Assembly: GCA_023248265.1 (NCBI GenBank)
Contig: JAHFEZ010000001.1
Coordinates: forward strand, 25,411 to 61,567
Source: Deltaproteobacteria bacterium
Lineage (GTDB): Bacteria > Bdellovibrionota > JACOXK01 > 2-02-FULL-40-11
Length of the DNA stretch: 36,157 bases
Direction of reading: 5' to 3'
Part shown: piece after piece, positions 18,331-26,423 of the stretch
Layout: each line of letters opens with the position of its first letter
How positions within the stretch are numbered: the stretch's first letter is position 1
The notes under the pieces: model-generated
Told to the model about the DNA's origin: nothing
What the model saw: only the letters and a program-made list of their open reading frames with translations
Databases searched by the model: none
Made by a program: the position numbers and the translations under genes

Positions 18331-18832
18331 AGTCGTTCTCATTTACTCTGTCATGTCGGCACTGGCGCTGATGTGGATTTATCTGGCTGGTTTAGATGCC
18401 ACGCTTTTGGGAATCAAAGGAATTCCAGAGGCAACATTTTTGGCTTTCTTTTTATTTGTGGCCTCAGCTTTGCTAACCACGCACACTCCATGGGCGCAAA
18501 AGCTAGAAGAATTTTTTGCTCAAATTGTCACACCTTTATCACTCCCAGTTATTTTTCTCATGGCTCTGTGCAGCAGCGTGGGTGAAGAATTTTTTTTCCG
18601 AGGGGCAGTGCAAAATCAATTTGGCTTGATCCCAGCCAGCATTACTTTTGGCTGTGTTCATATTCCTTGGAATAAACTCATGATTCCTTGGACGCTCATG
18701 GCTATTTTCATGGGCTTTGTGTTAGGCGGACTGTATATCTATGCAGGAAATCTTTTGGCCCCCATTCTACTTCACTTTATGATTAACTTCCTAAACCTCT
18801 GGGCCATTAATCAAAAGTATAGTGTATTTTAA
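18299..18832 (+). CDS. CPBP-family intramembrane metalloprotease (Rce1/Abi-like)
   Basis: SSVGEEFFFRGAVQNQFG (EExxxR), FGCVHIPW, HFMINFLNLW; multiple TM segments. Confidence 0.88.
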   Translation: MKTSKRIELPKVVLIYSVMSALALMWIYLAGLDATLLGIKGIPEATFLAFFLFVASALLTTHTPWAQKLEEFFAQIVTPLSLPVIFLMALCSSVGEEFFFRGAVQNQFGLIPASITFGCVHIPWNKLMIPWTLMAIFMGFVLGGLYIYAGNLLAPILLHFMINFLNLWAINQKYSVF

Positions 18833-20037
18833 TGCGCCAAGCTAAGTTCTTGTGGGCTTTGTGGGCCTATCATGAAAGGACGCAATCGCTTGAGTAAATC
18901 TTGATGTTCGTAGCTCATGACAGGCGTAAGCCAAAAAGCGTGTGTTAAAAAAGCGCTTTCTTCAGGTGTCTGTGGTACGGATTCTTGGGACTCATATCTT
19001 TGAATCCACTCTTTTCGTTCTTTTTGTTTTTTCTCTACTTCTGCTTGTGGCCAAATTCTTCTTTCCCAGCTTAAAATCTCTTTTGCACACACCCTATCCG
19101 TACATATTTCATATAGAACGTGAGGAACTAAAACAACACCGGTTACTTCTTCAAACGTAGCGCCTCCATTTCTAAAATGATGAGCCTTAACTAATTCTTT
19201 TCTAACTTCTATTGGCATTTGAATAGGCTCAACCAAAAGTCGTTTGATCTCTTTATCTGATAGAGATCGATCCAGGCGGGCTGCAGCATCCTTTGGCCAT
19301 TCTTTCCCAGCATAAAAATTGGCAAGAGAAAGCTCTAAAATAGACGCACCCTTTTCTAAGAGGGTCCAGAGAGCTTCAGAAACTAACTTAGGGTGAGGAA
19401 TAAGTCTTTTTTCAGAGAGAAACTCTGGAAATTCAATAGGCACGATGGGACATGCGTTATCCGAAGAAATGACTTGAGAGCCCTCAAAACACCGACCCAT
19501 GGCTCCTGCGCAATTATTGCTTAGAAAGGTATAAGACCCCAGTTTTTGGGGGTGCACGGCCCAGTCAGAAACCAACGCAATCATTTTTTGCCGCATGTCG
19601 GAAGTTGTGGGAATAATATATCGCTCAAGAGTACGTCCTTCTAATCGAATGTAGGTATTCCAGACCTCTTGAAACGCTTGCACCATGGCCAGCGTAGGAT
19701 ATCCACCCACCAATCCCTTCCAAGCACTCAAATGAGGTTCTTCAACCAACGCTACAAATGACAAAACAAAATCATTCGTCCAATCAGAATCATCATCTAC
19801 AAAACGCACCAGCACATGCCCCCATCGACTATAGAGCGCACGTGTGGAGGCGGCAGCCACAATCAATTCAAGACCTATAATATGATTTTCTTTTTCTTTG
19901 AGAGCCGAAATATTTTTCTGATTTTGAGCAAGAAAAGCTTCTTGAATCTTTTCCCATCGTTCAATGGCTTGGGCATATACATTCGAGGATAGAAAGATAA
20001 GTAGCGCTACCACAGAGAAAGAGAGCTGCTTCAGCAT
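18829..20037 (-). CDS. DUF4105-like secreted protein (402 aa)
   Basis: Signal peptide MLKQLSFSVVALLIFLSSNVYA; LYSRWGHVLVRFVDDD, GGYPTLAMVQAF, YIIPTTSDMRQKM, YTFLSNNCAGAM match the DUF4105 layout. Confidence 0.65.
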   Translation of the reverse strand: MLKQLSFSVVALLIFLSSNVYAQAIERWEKIQEAFLAQNQKNISALKEKENHIIGLELIVAAASTRALYSRWGHVLVRFVDDDSDWTNDFVLSFVALVEEPHLSAWKGLVGGYPTLAMVQAFQEVWNTYIRLEGRTLERYIIPTTSDMRQKMIALVSDWAVHPQKLGSYTFLSNNCAGAMGRCFEGSQVISSDNACPIVPIEFPEFLSEKRLIPHPKLVSEALWTLLEKGASILELSLANFYAGKEWPKDAAARLDRSLSDKEIKRLLVEPIQMPIEVRKELVKAHHFRNGGATFEEVTGVVLVPHVLYEICTDRVCAKEILSWERRIWPQAEVEKKQKERKEWIQRYESQESVPQTPEESAFLTHAFWLTPVMSYEHQDLLKRLRPFMIGPQSPQELSLAH

Positions 20038-20061
20038 AGTTTTGTAATTCTCCCTAAAACT

Positions 20062-20646
20062 TTATTTTTCTTTTCTCTTTTCCTCTAAAAGAACCGATTT
20101 AAACTCATTGTAAGGGAGAGTTCGGTCATCTTTGCAAAACACTAACTGACTATCTTGTGCCAAAATAAAATCAGCAAGATTTTCAATGGCGCTAAATTTC
20201 TGATCGTCCACAAGGCTTCCATTCATCTCATTAAATAAAGCTCTAAGATAAAAACCATCTCCCATTTTTGCCTCTGCAAGAACATGCCACACTTGTTCAT
20301 AGGCCTGATTTCCTTGAGCCTCTGAAAGTGCGACGGATGTTCCTACTGTAGTAAACATAAAAGGCATAGCCAGGGCTGCTCCAGCTAAAATTGGATCACC
20401 TAAGATACCATAATAATACCACCCTGCTCCTGTAGATGAAAAAGTCGAAAGTACCCCTTCTGGCCTTGTAACAAAGTCTATAACCCTATCATTAACTTCT
20501 TCAGCTAAACTATATTTTTCTAGGATGTGCTTCTTAAAATAAAGATCTTCACAACTTTTTTGGATTTCTTTATCCTCAGAAAAAAGAGGCTGAGAATACG
20601 CAAGTCCCAAAAAAAGAAGGCCTAATATGTAAAATGATTTATTCAT
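20062..20646 (-). CDS. Secreted protein of unknown function (194 aa from preferred start)
   Basis: Preferred ATG 20646 (MNKSFYILGLLFLGLAYSQPLFS) preceded by AAGGAGATACATAT; ORF-track start at 20688 is upstream of this RBS. Confidence 0.65.
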   Translation of the reverse strand: MNKSFYILGLLFLGLAYSQPLFSEDKEIQKSCEDLYFKKHILEKYSLAEEVNDRVIDFVTRPEGVLSTFSSTGAGWYYYGILGDPILAGAALAMPFMFTTVGTSVALSEAQGNQAYEQVWHVLAEAKMGDGFYLRALFNEMNGSLVDDQKFSAIENLADFILAQDSQLVFCKDDRTLPYNEFKSVLLEEKRKEK

Positions 20647-20880
20647 ATATGTATCTCCTTTTCTCATATAAAAACATACCTGCCCCAATGTACTGCAAGC
20701 CCTATGCCAATGATTTTACGCAGGAAAATCACAGTTTCGGTCTGCCTAACCATTTAAAAAATGCACACTTAAAGCAAGAAAGATTTGATATGTGCCTGAT
20801 TTAGTTTGAATTTTATGTTTTTAACACTTTTAGGTACTCAGTGACATTTTTTGGCATGACAAAAACTCAGCCCTGTTTTT

Positions 20881-21369
20881 CTAAGGACGGAAAAATAATT
20901 TATCAGCACATGAAAAGCTGAATTTTTCTGGCTCACCCGGAGGATTCCATTTCCACATGATCGGTATCCAAAGAGTCATACCTTCTAGACTATTGACCGT
21001 CACTCCCCCTCGGTAGTTATTACTGGACAAAGTCATAAACGAAGATAGGTCAATTTTTATTTTTCCATTTTCCAAGAGTTCTAGCTTGGCAACAAATTCG
21101 CGATTTCTTCCATCCGTATCTATAAAATGAATCTCCCCATTTTCATTCATATGCTTTTCTGTCACCACCACAGTTTTACTTTTTTCTTCAATATATGAAT
21201 GATAGGTTACCTTGCATTGTCCATCTGAAATAAGTTTCTTTATATTTTCTGGAGCATGCACGGATCCATCTAAAAGTTCAAACTCGGCAAATGCCGGTGC
21301 AGAAATCAATACAGAAAATACAAAGTACAAACTAAAAGATACCTCTTTTTTAATATTTTTTATTATCAT
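20881..21369 (-). CDS. Secreted protein of unknown function (162 aa)
   Basis: MIIKNIKKEVSFSLYFVFSVLISAPAFAEFELLDG signal peptide; RBS AAAAGGAGTACGCGATG. Confidence 0.65.
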   Translation of the reverse strand: MIIKNIKKEVSFSLYFVFSVLISAPAFAEFELLDGSVHAPENIKKLISDGQCKVTYHSYIEEKSKTVVVTEKHMNENGEIHFIDTDGRNREFVAKLELLENGKIKIDLSSFMTLSSNNYRGGVTVNSLEGMTLWIPIMWKWNPPGEPEKFSFSCADKLFFRP

Positions 21370-21700
21370 CGCGTACTCCTTTTCCTAAAAATTCGGAGGC
21401 AAGTCAGCGATATACTACATGATTAAAAAATATGCAATGTTGGCCGGAGATTAAAAATCAGAAAAATATTTTTAGGTAGTTTTTTGCAATGATTTACAAT
21501 GCCTTTCTGAACCAGCTCTTAAAGCCATTTAAATCCCTTTGTTTTTGTGAACTTCCCCTGTTTCACCACTTTTGATGAAACTCTGGAGATCGTTCGTTTA
21601 AGCCCAATATTTCACGTTTTAAAATAGAGTAACTCATTGAAATTACTTATGAATTAAGTATATCAAATTTGACTTATTTTGTGGTTTTAGTAAAGTAATT

Positions 21701-21753
21701 TGTCATCCTGAGCGAAGCGAAGGATCTAGATTCTTCACTAGCGTTCAGAATGA
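21701..21753. repeat. Putative dispersed intergenic repeat (TGTCATCCTGAGCGAAGCGAAGGATCTAGATTCTTCAC...GTTCAGAATGA)
   Basis: Sequence matches the widely seen TGTCATCCTGAGCGAAGCGAAGGATC type of intergenic repeat; ATCCT/AGGAT dyad inside. Only one full copy in this window. Confidence 0.55.
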
Positions 21754-21770
21754 AAAAATAGGAGGTTTTT

Positions 21771-22793
21771 GTGAATGAATTGGTGAAATTAAAAGATAGT
21801 CAGTTGTTAGAAAAGTTTTCGGTCTTGGTGAGACAAGAACGAGAAATTGTTTCTGAGGTGATTGTTCATTTATCTGAAATTGATCGAAGAAAGCTCTATG
21901 CCGGTGAAGGTTATTCGTCCTTGTTTAGTTATTGTGTAGAAAAATATCATTATTCTGAATCAGAAGCTTTTTTAAGAATACAAGCTTCCAGGCTTTCTCA
22001 AAGCTTTCCTGAAGTTTTAAAACTTTTGAGAGAAGGCAGATTAACTTTGACAACCCTCAAGATGATTTCTCCTTATCTCACCCAAGAAAATAAAAATGTA
22101 GTTTTTGAAAAAATCCAACAAAAATCAAAACGAGACATTGAACAGGTATTAGCCGATCTTTTTCCTCAAGAAGAAGAAATCTTAGATAGTATTAGAAACC
22201 TACCTCTACCTAAAGAAGTACAATCTGCACAAAATTTAACTCGTTCCGGAACGAGTACTTTGAGTAAAATAAGGGCAAAAGGAGTTGTAAAGCCCATCAC
22301 CTCTCAAAGAGTAAAGATTGAGCTCAGTGCTTCAGAAAGTTTAGCTAAAAAGATTCAGAGAGCCAAAGAACTGCTCAAGCATAAATATCCCGAAGGAAAG
22401 CTGGAAGATATTTTAAATGAAGCTCTTGAGCTGTTTCTCGAGAAGAAAGATCCAGAGAGAAAGATTCTAAAACAAGAAAAAAAAGAGATTCTTCGAACGG
22501 AGCCTGCCCCCGCGAAGGAGGGGGGCTCTCAGAATGCCACCCAAAACAAAACCCGATACATTCCCCAAGAAATGAAGCTGCAAGTTTGGAAGAGAGATGA
22601 GGGACAGTGTAGATATGAAAGTTCAGCAGGCAGAAGATGTGAGGAAAGGGCTGGGCTAGAGCTGGATCATATTGAACCGTTTGCGCTGGGTGGAAATTCT
22701 ACACCGGAAAATCTAAGATTGCTCTGTAGAGTCCACAATCAGTGGAGAGCAGAAAAAACTTTTGGGAAAAATTTTAGCGCTTTTTCATTTTGA
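21771..22793 (+). CDS. HNH endonuclease-domain protein (340 aa)
   Basis: GTG start after AGGAGG; C-terminal CRYESSAGRRCEERAGLELDHIEPFALGGNSTPENLRLLCRVHNQWRAEK (HNH); helical N-terminal region. Confidence 0.85.
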   Translation: MNELVKLKDSQLLEKFSVLVRQEREIVSEVIVHLSEIDRRKLYAGEGYSSLFSYCVEKYHYSESEAFLRIQASRLSQSFPEVLKLLREGRLTLTTLKMISPYLTQENKNVVFEKIQQKSKRDIEQVLADLFPQEEEILDSIRNLPLPKEVQSAQNLTRSGTSTLSKIRAKGVVKPITSQRVKIELSASESLAKKIQRAKELLKHKYPEGKLEDILNEALELFLEKKDPERKILKQEKKEILRTEPAPAKEGGSQNATQNKTRYIPQEMKLQVWKRDEGQCRYESSAGRRCEERAGLELDHIEPFALGGNSTPENLRLLCRVHNQWRAEKTFGKNFSAFSF

Positions 22794-22824
22794 TCTTCAT
22801 AGAAAATTATGTACACTCATATGC

Positions 22825-23421
22825 ATGTTGAAAAAAAATAAAATCCAAATTGGATATGAGTGGTATTCGGCGGTTCAAACTACAGAGCCTTTGCAAGTTT
22901 GTCAGAATCGTTTGATATTCCAGGCACGATTGAATTCGTTGCATCTTGAGCTTTTGAAAAAGCATTCTAAAAATACCATCGCACTTTTGGACGCGGTGAT
23001 TGCTGAAATAGGGATTAACTGTTTTGATCATAACCTGGGGAAGTGGAAAGATGTTCCAGGATGTTGGTTTGATTATGAATGCGAAAATAACAAAATAAAG
23101 ATTGTTATTTCAGATAGGGGACAAGGAATACTCTCTTCTCTTAAAAGGGTTATTCCTGAGTTAAAAAATGATCAAGAAGCTTTGGAAACAGCATTTCAAA
23201 AGAGAATATCTGGAAGAAGCCCTGAGCAGCGAGGGAATGGGCTTAAGTTTGTAAGAAATATTATCAATGCCCATAAAGATCGAGGATTGTTATATTATTC
23301 TGGTCAAGGTAAGATTTTACTAGGGGGGCTATCAGAGGAAGCAGATCAGATCTTAGATATAAAACAAAAAGTGCAGAGAGGCACATTTGCTCTTTTAATT
23401 TGGAATCTTTATGAAAATTGA
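22825..23421 (+). CDS. GHKL-type ATP-binding protein
   Basis: VIAEIGINCFDHN (N-box), IKIVISDRGQGILSSLK (G1), SPEQRGNGLKFVRNII (G2). ATG 22825 preferred; the ORF-track start overlaps the HNH gene out of frame. Confidence 0.75.
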   Translation: MLKKNKIQIGYEWYSAVQTTEPLQVCQNRLIFQARLNSLHLELLKKHSKNTIALLDAVIAEIGINCFDHNLGKWKDVPGCWFDYECENNKIKIVISDRGQGILSSLKRVIPELKNDQEALETAFQKRISGRSPEQRGNGLKFVRNIINAHKDRGLLYYSGQGKILLGGLSEEADQILDIKQKVQRGTFALLIWNLYEN

Positions 23422-23677
23422 ACTTAAAAAATTTGGAATTATTTTAATTTCTCGACCGGAGGGGAGAGAGGCTGCTTTAGCTATTAAGGCATATTCCAAA
23501 CCTGCCCCTTCCAAGTTGATCGAATTAGATTTTTTCGGAGTAGACGTTTTAACGCCCTCTTGGTTGGATGAATTTATTCAAACTTTAAAGCAAGGTTTTC
23601 CCTTACATGAGATTAAATATCTGCCTTGCAATAATCCTTCAGTGGTTGAATCTATCAAAGTTCTTGAGGAGAGTTAA
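23411..23677 (+). CDS. STAS-like DUF4325-family protein (88 aa)
   Basis: SKLIELDFFGVDVLTPSWLDEFIQTLKQGFP resembles the DUF4325 core; overlaps the 3' end of the ATPase gene. Confidence 0.65.
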   Translation: MKIELKKFGIILISRPEGREAALAIKAYSKPAPSKLIELDFFGVDVLTPSWLDEFIQTLKQGFPLHEIKYLPCNNPSVVESIKVLEES

Positions 23678-25191
23678 TTTCTTAAATAATGGATCAAAAA
23701 ACGAACGGCTGCTCCAAGACGTTTCAAGAGTGTCGGAGCGCCGACAAGCTGGGCAAAAGCTAAAGCCGTTTGATACGAATGAGATGTATAGGGGAACCAC
23801 CAGAAAGGCTTGATCGCAATGCGGTCGTAGTTGATGTGTTTGGGTTGGACAAATTCCAAAAGCCCTTGATCAGAATGCGTGCGGCCCATCCCACTTTTTT
23901 TAACTCCGCCCCAGGGCGTTTCTCCCAATGCATGTGTATACACACAATCATTAATGGTGATGGTTCCTGCTTGTATTTTTTTAGAAAGCTCTATCCCGCG
24001 CCCTACATCTTTCGTCCAAATCGAAGCACACAGTCCAAACGAAGAATCATTGGTCAATTGCACCGCTTCTTCTTCAGATTCTACCATCATGATCGGCAAA
24101 AGGGGGCCAAACGTTTCTTCTTTCATCACAGACATATCTTGGGTCACATTGATTAACACCGTGGGCAAAAAATAATTTCCTTGCGCTGAAGGGTGTTTAG
24201 CTCCTCCCACTAAAATTTTTGCGCCACCTCTTACCGCCTCTTCTAATTGTTTTTCATAATGAGTGATTTGTTTGGGAAGAGTAATGGCCCCAATGTCTGA
24301 CTTTATTTTTAATTTTTCTGTTTCTTGAACCACATGTTCTACGAATTCTTGAACCACAGCTTTGGCCACATAGACTCTTTGAACCGATGCGCACACTTGG
24401 CCCGCATTGCTAAAAGCCCCCCACACAATCCCGCGAGCGGCTTTTTTAAGATCCGCATCCTGACACACAATCGAGGCGTCTTTACCGCCCAGCTCCAAAA
24501 GACACGGTGTAAGATTTTGAGAAGCTTGTTCTAAAATTTTTTGACCCACCTGGGTGGATCCTGTAAAAGAAATTTTTCTCACTTTCGGTGAAGAAACCAA
24601 TGCAGCCCCTGTTTTTCCATCTCCAAATGCTACATTAACTACTCCTTTAGGGAAACTTGATACCCTGCAGATATCATTAATTATTTTTGAAACAGGTAAA
24701 GCGGCTTCTGAGGTTTTTAAAACCACGGTATTGCCCGCTAGCAGTGCCAATACCATTTCTCCCAGGGGAATAGAAAAAGGGTAATTCCAAGGAGAAAGAA
24801 TAGCCACCACCCCATAGGGCTCATAGGTGATAAAACTTTTTTTATTCATGAGTAAATGAAGGGGCAAAGATTTATCTTTTAAAACACGAGGGGCTCGTTT
24901 TACAAAATAAGGAATAAAATCTAATATTGGAATAATTTCTGCTGTGAGAGCTTCAAACTTGGGTTTGCCCGTTGTTTTTGAAATGATGTCTGCAATATCT
25001 TCCATATTTTGAAAAATATTTTTTTGAAGACAAAGAAGATATCGCCCTCTTTCTGGGATAGAACACTTTTGCCAAGAATCAAATGCACCCCAGGCTTGAT
25101 CCAAAAGCTCATTCACTTTGACATCGTCGTCGATTGGAAATGTTCCCAGAGATTCAAATGTGGCTGGACTGATGGCTTGAAGAGTGTTCAA
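23674..25191 (-). CDS. NAD(P)-dependent aldehyde dehydrogenase (505 aa)
   Basis: SPWNYPFSIPLGEMVLALLAGNTVVLKTSE; ISFTGSTQVGQKI; LLELGGKDASIV (Glu); AFSNAGQVCASVQRVYV (Cys); EETFGPLLPIM. Confidence 0.95.
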   Translation of the reverse strand: MNTLQAISPATFESLGTFPIDDDVKVNELLDQAWGAFDSWQKCSIPERGRYLLCLQKNIFQNMEDIADIISKTTGKPKFEALTAEIIPILDFIPYFVKRAPRVLKDKSLPLHLLMNKKSFITYEPYGVVAILSPWNYPFSIPLGEMVLALLAGNTVVLKTSEAALPVSKIINDICRVSSFPKGVVNVAFGDGKTGAALVSSPKVRKISFTGSTQVGQKILEQASQNLTPCLLELGGKDASIVCQDADLKKAARGIVWGAFSNAGQVCASVQRVYVAKAVVQEFVEHVVQETEKLKIKSDIGAITLPKQITHYEKQLEEAVRGGAKILVGGAKHPSAQGNYFLPTVLINVTQDMSVMKEETFGPLLPIMMVESEEEAVQLTNDSSFGLCASIWTKDVGRGIELSKKIQAGTITINDCVYTHALGETPWGGVKKSGMGRTHSDQGLLEFVQPKHINYDRIAIKPFWWFPYTSHSYQTALAFAQLVGAPTLLKRLGAAVRFLIHYLRN

Positions 25192-25909
25192 TGGTTGTTC
25201 CTATACATTGATTAAAACTGGAGGCCACATAAAGAGGTATCGAATATTTTTTTGCCAAGACCAGGGCTTCAGGATGTAATACTTTGGCTCCCTCATGCAC
25301 CAAACTTAAAACACGATCATAATCACAGCGCTCCATTTTTTGTGCATCCGCATCATGATTGGGATCTTTCGTATATACACCATCCACATCTTTATAAAAC
25401 TCACATTGTTTTGCACTCAAGGCAACAGACAAAGCCACTGCCGTCACATCGGATCCACCCCGCCCCAACGTCGTCACTTCTTTTTGCGTACTGACGCCTT
25501 GAAATCCTGCCACAATGACTACTTTTCCAAGACCCAATTGTTCTTTGATGCGATCTGCTCGGATTTCTAAAATTTTTGCATGAGTGTGAGATGTATCTGT
25601 CACAATCCCACTTTGCGATCCTGTAAAAGAAATCGAAGGCTCTCCAATCGTATGAAGCGCCATCGCCAAAAGAGACATTGAAATTCTTTCTCCGGCTGAA
25701 AGAAGCATGTCGAGTTCTCGTGCTGCAGGCTGCTCTGTAATTTCGTGGGCAAGTTTTAAAAGATCATTCGTAGCATTCCCCATCGCTGAGACCACAACGA
25801 CCAGATCGTTTCCTTCTTTCTTTCTCTGAGAAACTCTTCGGGCCACCTCTCGAATGCAGTCAAGGGTTGCTAAAGAACTGCCCCCATATTTTTGGACAAT
25901 CAAAGCCAT
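25154..25909 (-). CDS. lysC: Aspartate kinase, catalytic domain only (251 aa)
   Basis: VQKYGGSSLA, VVVVSAMGNATNDLL, LLSAGERISMSLLA, GFQGVSTQKEVTTLGRGGSDVTAVALSVAL, CEFYKDVDGVYTKDPN; stops right after PLYVASSFNQCIGTTIE, with no ACT domains. Confidence 0.9.
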   Translation of the reverse strand: MALIVQKYGGSSLATLDCIREVARRVSQRKKEGNDLVVVVSAMGNATNDLLKLAHEITEQPAARELDMLLSAGERISMSLLAMALHTIGEPSISFTGSQSGIVTDTSHTHAKILEIRADRIKEQLGLGKVVIVAGFQGVSTQKEVTTLGRGGSDVTAVALSVALSAKQCEFYKDVDGVYTKDPNHDADAQKMERCDYDRVLSLVHEGAKVLHPEALVLAKKYSIPLYVASSFNQCIGTTIEHSSSHQSSHI

Positions 25910-25916
25910 ACATTTT

Positions 25917-26339
25917 TTAAGGAAGTATCATATTGGAAGTTGTTTTATAAAACCGTCCCAAAAGCCATCCCGATAACATATATGAAATAAAACTAGAGAC
26001 CATGCCAGCTGCCGTATAAAGCTCGGGAGAATTTAAGGTCAAATAATACCAAAGTTCAGAAATAACGCCCCCTTGAATAAAAAGCAAAAGAGAAATAAAA
26101 AACGCATAGCGTCCTTCCTTGCCTCTGCGTCTTTCAATCACCATCAGAAAAATAAAAACTAAAATAAATGCTTCTGCTCCTTTAAGACTGGCCAATTGAT
26201 ACACCGCTGCTTGGGTCAGTTGTGCCGGAGGAACCATTCCTAAGAAACGTTGGAAAGAGGAATAAACAAAAACTGGAACACCAAAAAAAATTAAAAAAGT
26301 AACAAGAATACTGCCTAATGCTTTAAAAAAACGTGCCAT
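25917..26339 (-). CDS. Small integral membrane protein (140 aa, about 4 TM)
   Basis: Hydrophobic segments ILVTFLIFFGVPVFVYS, AFILVFIFLMVIE, YAFFISLLLFIQGGVIS, YTAAGMVSSFISYMLSGWLL; 7 nt upstream of the aspartokinase start. Confidence 0.65.
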   Translation of the reverse strand: MARFFKALGSILVTFLIFFGVPVFVYSSFQRFLGMVPPAQLTQAAVYQLASLKGAEAFILVFIFLMVIERRRGKEGRYAFFISLLLFIQGGVISELWYYLTLNSPELYTAAGMVSSFISYMLSGWLLGRFYKTTSNMILP

Positions 26340-26387
26340 AGACCTCAGAAATCATAGAAGATTTAAAATCACTTCGCAAGCGAATTA

Positions 26388-26417
26388 TTGACAATACATA
26401 TAGTGTGATATATGTAT
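26388..26417 (+). promoter_or_regulatory. Candidate promoter with embedded operator for the downstream RHH gene
   Basis: TTGACA at 26388-26393, 17-nt spacer, TATGTA at 26411-26416; perfect 9-bp inverted repeat ATACATATA (26394-26402) / TATATGTAT (26409-26417). Confidence 0.6.
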
Positions 26418-26423
26418 AACGTC

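Noticed and set aside
20688-21770. Possible ncRNA or tRNA in the AT-rich gaps around the 162-aa gene
   Set aside because: No cloverleaf, CCA end or convincing structured element found by eye; cannot be supported without covariance searches.
22762-22824. Upstream extension of the GHKL ATPase
   Set aside because: Overlaps the end of the HNH gene out of frame; conserved-looking sequence begins at MLKKNKIQIGYEWYSAV.
23770-24175. 128-aa and 98-aa plus-strand ORFs
   Set aside because: Antisense to ALDH, low-information sequences.
25154-25200. Frameshift explanation for the short aspartokinase
   Set aside because: The downstream DNA is fully occupied by the ALDH frame from its ATG at 25191, and I see no ACT-like sequence in other frames, so a simple frameshift does not explain it.
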